A program made the position numbers and the translations under genes. Below are positions 17,589 to 25,975 of a stretch of DNA of 64,000 nt, one piece after another. The notes under the pieces are model-generated. The model worked only from the letters and a program-made list of their open reading frames with translations, was not told the DNA's origin and did not search any database. Numbering within the stretch: position 1 is the stretch's first letter; each line of letters starts with the position of its first letter. This DNA is from Acidovorax sp. (GTDB lineage: Bacteria > Pseudomonadota > Gammaproteobacteria > Burkholderiales > Burkholderiaceae_C), in assembly GCF_021287135.1 (NCBI RefSeq), contig NZ_JAJTBB010000064.1, positions 1-64,000 on the forward strand, in the 5' to 3' direction.

Positions 17589-17988
17589 GCGAAGCCTCCG
17601 CCACGGCCGGGCGCTGCAGGGGCTGGGCCGCCTGGTCCGCCTCCACTTGCTCCAGTACCAGCGCGGCCTGCACGGGGTCGAAGTCCTCGTGCGTGCGCTT
17701 TTTCACGCCGTACTGCTGCAGCTGGTAGTGCCGGTCGGCCGCGATGCCGTGGCGCGCCAGCGTGCTTTTGACGCACACCAGCGGGCAGCCGTCCAGAGCA
17801 ATGATGGGCCGGCCCGAGCGCACGGTTTTCATGAGGTGCGGCACGTCGCCGCCCACGCCGGCGATGCACGACATCTCGGCCACGCCGCGCCGGTCCAGCT
17901 GCAGGGCCACGTGGTTGGCCAGCTGCGCGGCGCTGGAGCAGCCGGAGCAGGAATACACCAGCGGAAGGTCCGGGTCGGGGGCCGTCAT
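17581..17988 (-). CDS. DGC-domain putative zinc-binding protein
   Basis: A 135-residue member of the DGC family, named for its Asp-Gly-Cys motif. Cysteines occur in YSCSGCSSAAQ (near residue 14), EMSCIAGVGGD (near 40) and IALDGCPLVCVKSTLARHG (near 67), a pattern expected to bind zinc or another metal. No function is established for the family. Here it is wedged between ubiT and ubiX, overlapping both (ATGA with ubiT, 8 nt with ubiX), so it is clearly co-expressed with the ubiquinone genes and may act in, or protect, that pathway. Confidence 0.82.
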   Translation of the reverse strand: MTAPDPDLPLVYSCSGCSSAAQLANHVALQLDRRGVAEMSCIAGVGGDVPHLMKTVRSGRPIIALDGCPLVCVKSTLARHGIAADRHYQLQQYGVKKRTHEDFDPVQAALVLEQVEADQAAQPLQRPAVAEASHG

Positions 17989-18494
17989 GGGCGGCCCCCG
18001 AAGAGTCGCGCCCGCACGGCGCGGGGCGACAGGGTGCGGGCCCATTCCCGCGGGTCCAGCACGGGCAGCTCGATGGCGTCGAGCGCGTTCTTCACCACCA
18101 GGCCCAGTTCCGTGTCGCCTTCCATCGACAGGCGCCGGCTGAAGAACAGCGTGTCCGGGTCCTGGCGCCGCTGCGCGAGCAGCAGAAAGTCGTGCGCCGT
18201 GGCGCTGAGCGTCACATCGGCCGTTGCCGGTGCCGCCAGGGGCGCGTGGGGCGCAAAGCGCCGGCCCGTCCAGGCGAAGTCGAACCCCACCCGCGCGTCG
18301 CGCACGTGCACGCGCATCTTCTTGTGCTGCAGCAGCTGCCCCACGTCGTCGGGCAGATGGTGGGCCAGTGCAAGGTTCAATGCCGTGACCAGCAGCACGG
18401 AGCCGGGATAGGCGGGCAGGCGCGACAGCACGGCGCCCACCGGCGCGGGGATGCGCAGGGGATCGGGCCGCGTGGAGTGGGAAGGCAGGTTCAT
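17985..18494 (-). CDS. ubiT: SCP2-domain ubiquinone accessory factor UbiT
   Basis: A 169-residue protein with a C-terminal SCP2 lipid-binding domain (LLQHKKMRVHVRDARVGFDF ... ELGLVVKNALDAIELP). UbiT in E. coli and Pseudomonas is needed, with UbiU and UbiV, for ubiquinone synthesis without oxygen and probably holds prenylated intermediates. Identification rests on the SCP2 domain plus the ubiV and ubiU genes just upstream. It starts in an ATGA overlap with the hemolysin-III-like gene and ends in an ATGA overlap with the DGC gene. Confidence 0.86.
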   Translation of the reverse strand: MNLPSHSTRPDPLRIPAPVGAVLSRLPAYPGSVLLVTALNLALAHHLPDDVGQLLQHKKMRVHVRDARVGFDFAWTGRRFAPHAPLAAPATADVTLSATAHDFLLLAQRRQDPDTLFFSRRLSMEGDTELGLVVKNALDAIELPVLDPREWARTLSPRAVRARLFGGRP

Positions 18495-19117
18495 GGCAGC
18501 GCAACGTAGAAAAGCACGGTGAAAAAGTGGCAGACGCCGCCACCCAGGACAAACAGGTGCCACAGCCCGTGGCCGTGGCGCACGCGGTGGTCCAGCGCGT
18601 AGAAAACAATGCCCAGCGTGTAGCAGGCCCCGCCCGCCAGCAGGCCGCCGAAGCCGCCTGGCGTGAGCGCCTGCCACAGCGGCACCACGGCCACCAGCGC
18701 CAGCCAGCCCATCAGCACGTACAGCACCAGCGAGAGAGAGCGCGCGCCGCGCGCCCAGCAGACCTCCTGCACGATGCCCAGCACCGCCAGCCCCCACACC
18801 GTGCCCAGCAGCGACCAGCCCCACGGCCCGCGCAGGGACACCAGCGCGAACGGCGTGTAGCTGCCCGCGATCAGCAGGTAGATGCTGCAGTGGTCCAGCT
18901 TTTGCAGCACCGCCTTGGCGGTGCGGCGGCGCACGCTGTGGTAGGCCGTGGAGGCCGCGTACAGCGCCACCAGCATGGCGCCGTAGATGCTGAAGGACAC
19001 CACCTTCCAGGGATCGCCCAGGCGCGCCGCCAGCGTGACGAGCACGGCCGTGCCGGCCGCGGCCAGCAGCGCACCCACCAGGTGGCTGATGCTGTTGAAG
19101 CGTTCTCCAGCGTACAT
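18491..19117 (-). CDS. trhA: Hemolysin III / TrhA family membrane protein
   Basis: About 208 residues with seven predicted membrane helices, of the PAQR/hemolysin III superfamily. It starts MYAGERFNSISHLVGA and carries the conserved AYHS, DHCSIYLLIAGSYTPF and C-terminal HGHGLWHLF...CHFF motifs, whose His residues are thought to bind a metal. Bacterial homologues have been linked to membrane-energetics homeostasis; the hemolysin name is historical. An upstream in-frame TTG (19171) would overlap ubiV, but ATG 19117 gives the family N-terminus. It lies between ubiV and ubiT and overlaps ubiT by ATGA. Confidence 0.85.
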   Translation of the reverse strand: MYAGERFNSISHLVGALLAAAGTAVLVTLAARLGDPWKVVSFSIYGAMLVALYAASTAYHSVRRRTAKAVLQKLDHCSIYLLIAGSYTPFALVSLRGPWGWSLLGTVWGLAVLGIVQEVCWARGARSLSLVLYVLMGWLALVAVVPLWQALTPGGFGGLLAGGACYTLGIVFYALDHRVRHGHGLWHLFVLGGGVCHFFTVLFYVALP

Positions 19118-19151
19118 CGGTGCGGCGTGGCGGCGTGGGGCCTGCGGCGTG

Positions 19152-20081
19152 TCAGCGCGGCTGCGCCGCAAGTGCGCCGGCCTGCTCCAGGCCGGGGCGG
19201 CCGAACCAGTAGCCGTCGCAGGGCTGGTCGGGCAGGCACGGCTGCAGGCGCTGCGCCGCGGTGGCGCCGTCGGACGGCTGCGCGCCGGGGCGGCGCAGCT
19301 CGTCGAACACGGCGATCACGTCTTCCATGTGCTGGCTCTGGGGGCTCAGCCGCAGCACATCCACGCCCAGGGCGCGCAGCGCGGCCACTTCGCCGGCCAG
19401 GCTGTACACGCGGGCCGACTGCGTCTGCGTGCCGTTGAGCACCAGAAAGCCCTCGGCCTCGCGGGTGCGCAGCGGCAGACCGTCGGGGTGCTGCAGGCAG
19501 CTGAACTGGCAGTCGTCCTTGGGCAGGTTGCGGTGGCGGGCGGTAAAGCACCGCGCCGAGTGCGCCAGCGGCATGCGGCCGTAGACGAAGACCTCCGTCT
19601 CCAGGCCCTCGGGCCGCTCGGCCAGCACCGCGGCCAGCGCCTGCCGCGACATCTCCAGCGGCATCACCCAGCGGCGCGCGCCCAGGCCGGCCATCCAGCG
19701 CAGCGCGTCGGCGTTGTACAGGTTCAGGTGCGGGCCGGCCACAAAGCCGCTGGGGCCACCGGGACGGCGGGTGAGGCAGTGCACCGCGCCCATGTCGTTG
19801 GCCTCCACCGCGAACTCCGCCTGCGCGGCGATCTTGTGCAGCGCCGCCACCTCGGTGCCAGACTCGATCAGCACCTGCGTGGAGAGCACCACCTCCTTGC
19901 CCGCGTCGTGCAGCATGCCCGCCAGGGCCAGCCAGTCGGGCAGGCGCAGCTCATGCCGACGCGAGCACACGGTCTCGCCCAGGTAGACCACGTCGATGGG
20001 CGTGGCGGCCATGGCCTCGTAGAAGGCAAAGGTCGTTTCGCGGGGCCAGTAGTACAGCAGGGGGCCGAGGGAGAGTTTCAT
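19152..20081 (-). CDS. ubiV: U32-family oxygen-independent ubiquinone hydroxylation protein UbiV
   Basis: 309 residues of the peptidase U32 fold. UbiV forms a complex with UbiU and carries a [4Fe-4S] cluster; together they hydroxylate the ubiquinone ring without oxygen, using prephenate as oxygen donor. The cluster cysteines are visible: [10 protein letters not shown] near residue 39 and [18 protein letters not shown] followed by QFSC near residues 180-200. It starts with [15 protein letters not shown], typical of UbiV. Family B repeat separates it from ubiU upstream. Confidence 0.92.
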   Translation of the reverse strand: MKLSLGPLLYYWPRETTFAFYEAMAATPIDVVYLGETVCSRRHELRLPDWLALAGMLHDAGKEVVLSTQVLIESGTEVAALHKIAAQAEFAVEANDMGAVHCLTRRPGGPSGFVAGPHLNLYNADALRWMAGLGARRWVMPLEMSRQALAAVLAERPEGLETEVFVYGRMPLAHSARCFTARHRNLPKDDCQFSCLQHPDGLPLRTREAEGFLVLNGTQTQSARVYSLAGEVAALRALGVDVLRLSPQSQHMEDVIAVFDELRRPGAQPSDGATAAQRLQPCLPDQPCDGYWFGRPGLEQAGALAAQPR

Positions 20082-20149
20082 GGGGCGGTCTCCGGGGTTT
20101 CATCGTGGTATTTCGGATTCAAAGCGGCGCGCCGACCTTCGATCTGGCG

Positions 20150-20270
20150 CGATCCAGGCCAGGGGACGCCGCGCAAGGGCCGCCCCGCCGCGCTGGCGTC
20201 GTCCCCCTTCCCCTAGCGCGAAGCGCGTAGAGAGAAGGGGGAAGCCGCGCAGCGGCTCAGGGGGTTGTCT
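20150..20270 (-). repeat. Dispersed repeat family B, copy 1
   Basis: On the minus strand the element begins AACCCCCTGAGCCGCTGCGC and contains CCCCCTT/AAGGGGG arms around a GCGC-rich centre, then GCGGGGCGGCCCTTGCGCGG. It lies between the ubiU stop (12 nt away) and ubiV, on the same transcript. Its hairpins could shield the ubiU mRNA end or reduce read-through into ubiV. Confidence 0.8.
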
Positions 20271-20280
20271 CCTGATCATT

Positions 20281-21330
20281 TCATTTCCATGGCCGGTGAT
20301 AAGCGCCTAAGGTGTGCTGCTGCCCCTCCGCCACCTGGTCCAGCCGCGCCATCCAGTGGGTCTTGGGCGCAAAGCGGTGGGGGCTGGCCAGGCACTGGTC
20401 GATGGCCTCGCGCCAGACCTGCGTGACCTGCGCCACATACGCGGGGCTGCGCTGGCGGCCTTCGATCTTGATGGCGCGCACGCCCATCTTCAGCAGCTGG
20501 GGCAGCAGCTCCAGGGTGTTGAGGCTGGTGGGCTCCTCGATGGCGTAGTAGCTCTCGTCCTCGCCCACGTCGAAGCGGCCCTTGCACAGCGTGGGGTAGC
20601 CCGCGTTCTCGCCCGCGGCGTAGCGGTCGATGAGGATGCCGTTCAGGCGCGACTCCAGGCCGCGCGGCGTCTCCTGCCAGCGCACGGCCTTGGCGGGCGA
20701 GCACACGCCGTGGGTGTTGGGCGATTCGCCCGTGGCGTACGAGGACAGCGCGCAGCGCCCCTCCACCATCACGCACAGGCTGCCGAAGCCGAACACCTCA
20801 ATCTCCACCGGCGTGCGGTCAATCACCTGGCGCACCTGCTCCAGCGACAGCACGCGCGGCAGCACGGCGCGCGCGATGCCGAACTGCTCGCGGTAGAAGT
20901 TGATGGCCTCGTAGTTGGTGGCCGAGCCCTGCACGGACAGGTGCAGCCGCAGTGCGGGATGGCGCTGCACCGCGTGCTGCATCAGGCCCGGGTCGGCCAG
21001 GATGACGGCGTCCACGCCCAGGTCCACCGCCTTGTCCAGCGCGCTGCGCCAGGGGCCGGGGTTGCCTGCCTGCGGGTAGGTGTTGAGCGCCATGAACACC
21101 TTGCAGCCCCGCTGGTGCGCGTAGGCAATGCCGCTCGCAATGGCGGCTTCGTCAAAGTTCAGGCCCGCAAAATTGCGGGCGTTGGTGGCGTCGCGCAGGC
21201 CCAGGTAGACACAGCTGGCGCCGTGGTCCACGGCGGCCTTGAGGGCGGGCAGGCTGCCGGCGGGGCAGACCAGTTCCAGGGCGGGCAGGGCAGCGTTGGG
21301 CTGCGCTGCGGCAGGGGTGGGGGAGTGCAT
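20281..21330 (-). CDS. ubiU: U32-family oxygen-independent ubiquinone hydroxylation protein UbiU
   Basis: About 349 residues, partner of UbiV in the oxygen-independent hydroxylations of ubiquinone synthesis. It has the U32 start LELVCPAGSLPALKAAVDHGA and four cluster cysteines in GSLCVMVEGRCALSSY, GVCSPAKAVRW and TLCKGRF. The C-terminus holds the conserved IKIEGRQRSPAYVAQVT. The ATG at 21328-21330 is directly preceded by an in-frame GTG; neither has a clear Shine-Dalgarno. It heads the run ubiU-ubiV-trhA-ubiT-DGC-ubiX-ubiD and has an FNR-type box upstream. Confidence 0.93.
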   Translation of the reverse strand: MHSPTPAAAQPNAALPALELVCPAGSLPALKAAVDHGASCVYLGLRDATNARNFAGLNFDEAAIASGIAYAHQRGCKVFMALNTYPQAGNPGPWRSALDKAVDLGVDAVILADPGLMQHAVQRHPALRLHLSVQGSATNYEAINFYREQFGIARAVLPRVLSLEQVRQVIDRTPVEIEVFGFGSLCVMVEGRCALSSYATGESPNTHGVCSPAKAVRWQETPRGLESRLNGILIDRYAAGENAGYPTLCKGRFDVGEDESYYAIEEPTSLNTLELLPQLLKMGVRAIKIEGRQRSPAYVAQVTQVWREAIDQCLASPHRFAPKTHWMARLDQVAEGQQHTLGAYHRPWK

Positions 21331-21377
21331 CACAAACAGGTTCCAGCGCCGGCACCCACGGCGGGTGCCGCGACGCA

Positions 21378-21426
21378 GGGCGCCACCTTAGCCACGCGGC
21401 CCCGCCGTTCCGCTGATCTTCATCAA
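21378..21426 (-). promoter_or_regulatory. Predicted FNR/Anr-activated promoter of the ubiU operon
   Basis: CTGATCTTCATCAA (21413-21426) matches the FNR-family site TTGAT-N4-ATCAA at nine of ten positions. On the minus strand TAAGGT (21390-21385) is a weak -10. Taking it as -12 to -7 puts transcription start at 21378 and the FNR box centre at -41.5, exactly the class II activator position. This agrees with anaerobic control of ubiUV in other bacteria. The box is also upstream of the divergent MFS gene, where it would overlap the promoter. Confidence 0.72.
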
Positions 21427-21561
21427 CCGCGCTGCATAATTCCAGAGCAAACAAGTCGGGTTTTGACCTGGCCCGGCCGCGCAATACTGGCGGCGGCGCG
21501 GGCCTGCACCGTTCTCCCCTTTCTTTTGTTCTCTTTCTTCTTTCGGATTGGCGCACCTGCT

Positions 21562-22746
21562 GTGAACAAGAACCTGTGGTTGCTGTCCCTGTGCCAGGGC
21601 CTCTTTCTGACCAACAACGTGGTCTTCATCGCCATCAACGGCCTGGTGGGCCTGCAGCTGGCGCCCTTTGGCTGGATGGCCACGCTGCCGGTGATGGGCT
21701 ATGTGGTGGGCGGTGCGCTGGCCACGCCCCTGGTGGCGCGCACGCAGACGCTGTGGGGGCGCAAGGTGTCGTTCCAGATCGGGCTGGCCGTCGCTGTGGT
21801 TTCGGCCGCGCTGTGCGCCTGGGCCGCGTTCAGCGCCAATTTCTGGCTGCTGTGCACCGCCACCGTGGTGGCGGGCTACTACAGCGCCAACGGCGGGCTG
21901 TACCGTTTTGCGGCGGCCGAGCTGTCCACCGCCGAATACCGCGAAAAGGCGGTGTCGCTGGTGATGGCCGGCGGTCTGCTGGGCGCGGTGGCCGGCCCCA
22001 ACCTGGCCAATGCGACGCGCACGCTGTTCCCCGTGCCGTTTGCGGGCGCCTATATCGCATTGATGGGCGTGGCGCTGGTGGCCATGGCGTGCATGGCCGC
22101 GATCCGCTTCGAGGCGCAGCCGGTGGTGCTCAACGCCGCGGGGCAGAAGGCCACGGGCCGGCCGCTGTCCGAACTGCTGCGCCAGCCAGTGCTGGCCGTG
22201 GCCATCCTCGGAGCCGCGCTGGGCTACGGCGTGATGAACCTGCTGATGGCCGCCACGCCGCTGGCCATGCAGGTGTGCGGGTTCGACTTCAGCGCGTCGG
22301 CGCTGGTGCTGGAGTGGCATGTGATTGGCATGTTCGCGCCGGGCTTTGTCACGGGCCACCTCATCAAGCGCTTTGGCGTGCTGCCGGTGATGGGCGTGGG
22401 CGTGCTGCTCAACCTGGCCTGCGTGGCCGTGGCGCTGATGGGCGTGGAGCTGCACCATTTCGGCATTGCGCTGTTTCTGCTGGGCGTGGGGTGGAACTTC
22501 CTGTTCACCGGCTCCACCACGCTCGCGCTGACGGCCTACCGGCCGGAGGAAAAGGACCGCGCCCAGGCGGCCATCAATTTCTGCGTGTACGCCACCCTGG
22601 CGCTCAGCGCGTTCTCCTCGGGCGTGCTGGTCACCACCCAGGGCTGGACGCTGCTGAATGCGGGCTCGCTGGTGCCTATCGTGGCGACGGGGCTGGCGCT
22701 GGCCTGGCTGGGCGCGCAGCGCAAGCGGGTGTCAAACGCCATCTGA
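21562..22746 (+). CDS. MFS transporter
   Basis: About 394 residues with twelve hydrophobic segments, a major facilitator superfamily permease. The start is GTG (VNKNLWLLSLCQGLF); no ATG lies near. The loop after helix 2 is ARTQTLWGRKVSFQIG, a version of the MFS A-motif. The substrate is not predictable. CATAAT (21435-21440) is a plausible -10, giving a leader of about 115 nt. Its 3' end overlaps the LysR gene on the other strand by 15 nt. Confidence 0.85.
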   Translation: MNKNLWLLSLCQGLFLTNNVVFIAINGLVGLQLAPFGWMATLPVMGYVVGGALATPLVARTQTLWGRKVSFQIGLAVAVVSAALCAWAAFSANFWLLCTATVVAGYYSANGGLYRFAAAELSTAEYREKAVSLVMAGGLLGAVAGPNLANATRTLFPVPFAGAYIALMGVALVAMACMAAIRFEAQPVVLNAAGQKATGRPLSELLRQPVLAVAILGAALGYGVMNLLMAATPLAMQVCGFDFSASALVLEWHVIGMFAPGFVTGHLIKRFGVLPVMGVGVLLNLACVAVALMGVELHHFGIALFLLGVGWNFLFTGSTTLALTAYRPEEKDRAQAAINFCVYATLALSAFSSGVLVTTQGWTLLNAGSLVPIVATGLALAWLGAQRKRVSNAI

Positions 22747-23637
22747 CGCAGCCGCCGCGGTGGCGGAAAGCCACTGTGCAAAGGCCGCCACCGCCGGGTC
22801 TTGCGCGCGCCCCGGCGCCACAAACAGGCTGTAGCCCCGTGCCCCGCTGTCGTGGTGCGGGTGGGCCAGCACCAGCTCGCCCGACTGCAGTTCGCGCTCC
22901 ACAAAGTACCGCGGCACCAGGCCTAGCCCCAAGTCGGCGCGCACCGCCTCCACCAGCATCGAGAACAGGTCAAAACGGTGGCCGCCCAGGGTGTGGCCCG
23001 GCGTGCGCGTGATGCCCGCACGGCCCAGCCAGTCGTCCCACGCGCCCAGGCGCGAGCTGAGCTGCAGCAGCGGCACGGCGCGGAAGTCGCCCCGCTCCAT
23101 CGCGCGCCGGTGGCGCGACTGCGGCGCGCACACCGCCACGCAGACCTCGGGCATCAGGGGCGCGGGCACCACCCCGGGCCAGGTCGCGTCGTCGTACTGC
23201 ACCGCCACGTCGAACGGAATCTCGGCCATGTAGATCTGCGTGGGGTACACCTGCAGGTGCAGGCTGCAGCCCTTGTGCGCGGCCAGAAAGCCGGCCAGCC
23301 GCGGCAGCAGCCAGCGTTCGGCAAACACGGGCACGCAGCCCACCAGCAGGCGCGTGCCGTCGGGCCGCTGGGCCATGGCCTCCAGCGTGTGGTTCTGCAG
23401 GCGCAGAAGGTCGCCCGCGATCTGCGCGTGGTAGCGGCGGCCCACGTCGGTGAGGGTGGAGCCGCGGGCGCCGCGCTGCACCAGCTGCAGACCCAGCTGG
23501 CTCTCCAGCAGGCGCAGCTGCTGGCTCACGGCGCTGTGCGTGAGGCAGAGTTCTTCGGCCGCCTTGCCCACGCCGTGGTGGCGGGCCACGGCGTCGAAGA
23601 CCAGAAGGGCGCGGGTGCTGGGGATGTGTTTGCGCAT
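22732..23637 (-). CDS. LysR family transcriptional regulator
   Basis: 301 residues. An N-terminal winged helix-turn-helix (ALLVFDAVARHHGVGKAAEELCLTHSAVSQQLRLLESQLGLQL, residues about 10-55) is followed by a LysR substrate-binding domain. The sequence style (GcvA-like N-terminus, PVFAERWLLPRLAGFLAAH) places it among GcvA/AmpR-type regulators. Its start is 159 nt from the divergent M20 peptidase gene, a common target arrangement, though the regulated gene is unproven. Confidence 0.9.
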   Translation of the reverse strand: MRKHIPSTRALLVFDAVARHHGVGKAAEELCLTHSAVSQQLRLLESQLGLQLVQRGARGSTLTDVGRRYHAQIAGDLLRLQNHTLEAMAQRPDGTRLLVGCVPVFAERWLLPRLAGFLAAHKGCSLHLQVYPTQIYMAEIPFDVAVQYDDATWPGVVPAPLMPEVCVAVCAPQSRHRRAMERGDFRAVPLLQLSSRLGAWDDWLGRAGITRTPGHTLGGHRFDLFSMLVEAVRADLGLGLVPRYFVERELQSGELVLAHPHHDSGARGYSLFVAPGRAQDPAVAAFAQWLSATAAAASDGV

Positions 23638-23796
23638 GTAAGAAAAACTGCCGGCTGGGCAGATTAAAGCAGAGCCCCCGGGTGGGGTTCGGTCCAACAA
23701 TTGCATGGCACTCCGGTCCGTCCGGCGCGCCTGCTGCAGCGCTGGACGGGCCGATCACCCCTCTTCTTCATTCTGTTTTCGTTTCGCTGGATCCCC

Positions 23797-25161
23797 ATGA
23801 AGCTCCCTCTGCGTACCTTCCGTGCCACGGCCCTCGCGGGTGCCGCGGCGCTTGCCATCGCCGCCCTGCTGCCGGTGGCAGCCCATGCCCAGTTCGGCGC
23901 TGTCGCGCCCACGCCTACCACGCTGCGTCCCGCGGTGGACAAAGCCTACACCCAGCTCATGGCCGCGCCCCAGGTCCGCCAGTTGCTGGACGCAGTGAAG
24001 GCCGACCACGACCGCGCGACCGAAGACCTGCGCATGCTCACCGAGATCGAGGCGCCCCCGTTCAAGGAGCAAAAGCGCGCCGAGGCCTTCCTCGCACGCA
24101 TGAAGGCCCTGGGCCTGGCCAGCGCTGCCATCGACGCCGAAGGCAACGTGGTGGGCATCCGCAAGGGCACGGGCCGCGGACCCAAGCTGGTGGTGTCCGC
24201 GCACCTGGACACCGTGTTCCCCGCCGGCACCGACGTGAAGGTCAAGGAGCGCGATGGCAAGCTTTACGCGCCCGGCATCTCCGACAACGCGCGCGGCCTG
24301 GCCGTGCTGCTGTCGTGGCTCAAGGTGCTGAACGACCAGAAGATCGCCACCGTGGGCGACCTGGTGTTCGTGGGCAATGTGGGCGAGGAAGAGCTGGGCA
24401 ACCTGCGCGGCATGAAGCACCTCTTCCAGGAGCACCGCGACATCGACGGCATGGTGGCGCTGGAGCCCGCGCCCGACGGCACCGTGCTGATGCTGGGCAC
24501 GGGCAGCCACCGCCACGAGGTCACCTTCAAGGGGCCGGGCGGCCACAGCTACGCCGCGTTCGGCCAGGTGCCCAGCGCCATCCACGGCATGGGCCGCGCC
24601 ATTGCCAAGATCGCCGAGATCCGCACGCCCGCCACGCCCAAGACGACCTTCACCGTGGGCACGGTGGGCGGCGGCACGTCGGTGAACACCATTGCGCCCG
24701 ACGCGCGCATGGCGGTGGACATCCGCTCCGACGCCATGGACCCGCTGCTGGCCACCGAAAAGCAGGTGCTGGCCGCCGTGGACAGCGCCGTGGCCGAAGA
24801 AAACGCGCGCTGGGGCGTGAACACCTTGAGCGCGTCCACCAAGCTCATCGGCGACCGCCCCGGCGGCCGCACGGCGGCGGACTCGGTGATCGTGGAGGCC
24901 GCCGTGGGCGCCAACACCGCCTTTGGCCGCAAGACGGTGCTGGGCGGCGCCAGTACCGATGCCAACGTGCCCATGTCGCTGGGCATCCCGGCCATCGTGA
25001 TCGGCGGCGGCGGCAAGACGGGCGGCTTCCACGCGCTGTCCGAATGGATCGACCTGACGGACGCCTGGAAGGGCGCGCAGACCTCGCTGGTCACGGTGCT
25101 GGGCCTGGTGGGCGTGCAGGGCGTGAGCGAGCCGCTGCTGGATAAGCGGACAGCGAAGTAG
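23797..25161 (+). CDS. Exported M20 family metallopeptidase
   Basis: About 454 residues. A signal peptide (TALAGAAALAIAALLPVAAHAQ) targets it to the periplasm. The zinc ligands of M20 enzymes are visible: SAHLDTVF (His, with catalytic Asp two residues on), GISDNARG (bridging Asp), GEEELGN (catalytic and binding Glu), LEPAPDG and FHALSE (last His). The dimerisation domain begins near THRHEVTFKGPGGHSYAA. The substrate is unknown; the nearest family members are PepT/CPG2-like. The divergent LysR gene may control it. Confidence 0.9.
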   Translation: MKLPLRTFRATALAGAAALAIAALLPVAAHAQFGAVAPTPTTLRPAVDKAYTQLMAAPQVRQLLDAVKADHDRATEDLRMLTEIEAPPFKEQKRAEAFLARMKALGLASAAIDAEGNVVGIRKGTGRGPKLVVSAHLDTVFPAGTDVKVKERDGKLYAPGISDNARGLAVLLSWLKVLNDQKIATVGDLVFVGNVGEEELGNLRGMKHLFQEHRDIDGMVALEPAPDGTVLMLGTGSHRHEVTFKGPGGHSYAAFGQVPSAIHGMGRAIAKIAEIRTPATPKTTFTVGTVGGGTSVNTIAPDARMAVDIRSDAMDPLLATEKQVLAAVDSAVAEENARWGVNTLSASTKLIGDRPGGRTAADSVIVEAAVGANTAFGRKTVLGGASTDANVPMSLGIPAIVIGGGGKTGGFHALSEWIDLTDAWKGAQTSLVTVLGLVGVQGVSEPLLDKRTAK

Positions 25162-25436
25162 CCCGCCTGGGCGGCATGGGCCTGGGCCGCTCCGGCAGGG
25201 GCGGCAGGGGTGGGTTGCGGCACAAGCGGCGGCCCCCGCCGGTTCGGGCTGCGCCTGGCGAAGCCAGGGCGTGACAACGGCAGGAGCGGCGGGCAAGGCA
25301 CCGCGGAATTCACGTTTGTTGACACCGGATGCCGGCCCGGCTGCGTACCATCGCCATGGGGGTGCCTGCGGGCCAACCTCCGCTGCGCTTCCTTCCTCTT
25401 TCCTTTCCTTTTTTGCTTCTTGTGCAGGAGATCGCC

Positions 25437-25928
25437 ATGGGCTTGCTCGATTCCGTCCTGGGTGCTGTCATCAACAATGCGTCGCAGGGCGCGGGCGCCG
25501 GCACGCCGGCCGCCGGCCAAGGCGGGGGCAGCGGGCTGGGCGGCCTGCTGAACCTGGCGGCGCAGAACCCGCAGCTGGTGCAGGTGGTGATGTCCCTGCT
25601 CAGCAACGACGGCCCGGTGGGCGGGCTGTCGGGCCTGATGGCCAAGTTCCAGCAGGCCGGGCTGGGCCATGTGATGGCCTCGTGGCTGGGCTCCGGCCCC
25701 AACCAGGCCATCTCGGGCGACCAGCTCTCGCAGGTGCTGGGCAGCGGCCCCTTGTCGCAGATTGCCGCCCAGTTGGGCGTGGGCCAGGGGGCGGCGGCGG
25801 GCCAGCTGGCGCAGGTGCTGCCCGGCCTGGTGGACCACCTCAGCCCGCAGGGCCAGGCCCCCGAGGGTGGATTCGGCAACGCCGGCGATCTCTTGGGAAT
25901 GCTGGGCGGTTTGCTTCAAAAAGCATAG
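25437..25928 (+). CDS. yidB: YidB family protein (DUF937)
   Basis: 163 residues beginning MGLLDSVLGAVINN, the typical YidB/DUF937 N-terminus. A Gly/Ala/Gln-rich linker is followed by the conserved block FQQAGLGHVMASWLGSGPNQ and ISGDQLSQVLG. The function of the family is not established. AGGAG lies 6 nt before the ATG. The last codons and TAG stop fall inside a family A repeat. An upstream in-frame ATG (25329) would add 36 residues of low-quality sequence and is rejected. Confidence 0.88.
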   Translation: MGLLDSVLGAVINNASQGAGAGTPAAGQGGGSGLGGLLNLAAQNPQLVQVVMSLLSNDGPVGGLSGLMAKFQQAGLGHVMASWLGSGPNQAISGDQLSQVLGSGPLSQIAAQLGVGQGAAAGQLAQVLPGLVDHLSPQGQAPEGGFGNAGDLLGMLGGLLQKA

Positions 25929-25975
25929 CTGCTAGCGCTTTCTGGGCAAGCGCTAGAACCGTTTTTTATTCAAAT
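25912..25975 (-). repeat. Dispersed repeat family A, copy 5, shared by two convergent genes
   Basis: On the minus strand: AATAAAAAACGGTT, CTAGCGCTTGCCCAGAAAGCGC, then TAGCAGCTATGC. It contains the yidB stop TAG (25926-25928) and, at its other end, the stop TAA of the convergent lipase (25966-25968). The stem and adjacent T-run could end both transcripts. Confidence 0.85.

Noticed and set aside
18491-19117. A hemolysin toxin
   Set aside because: The hemolysin III name is historical; the protein is a seven-helix PAQR-type membrane protein inside a metabolic operon.
19152-21330. Secreted collagenase-type U32 peptidases
   Set aside because: Both proteins have the four-cysteine cluster pattern of UbiU/UbiV, no signal peptide, and lie beside ubiT, ubiX and ubiD.
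20314-22746. A plus-strand frame of 810 codons leading into the MFS gene
   Set aside because: Its first two thirds are antisense to ubiU with biased composition. The transporter begins at GTG 21562, where membrane helices start.
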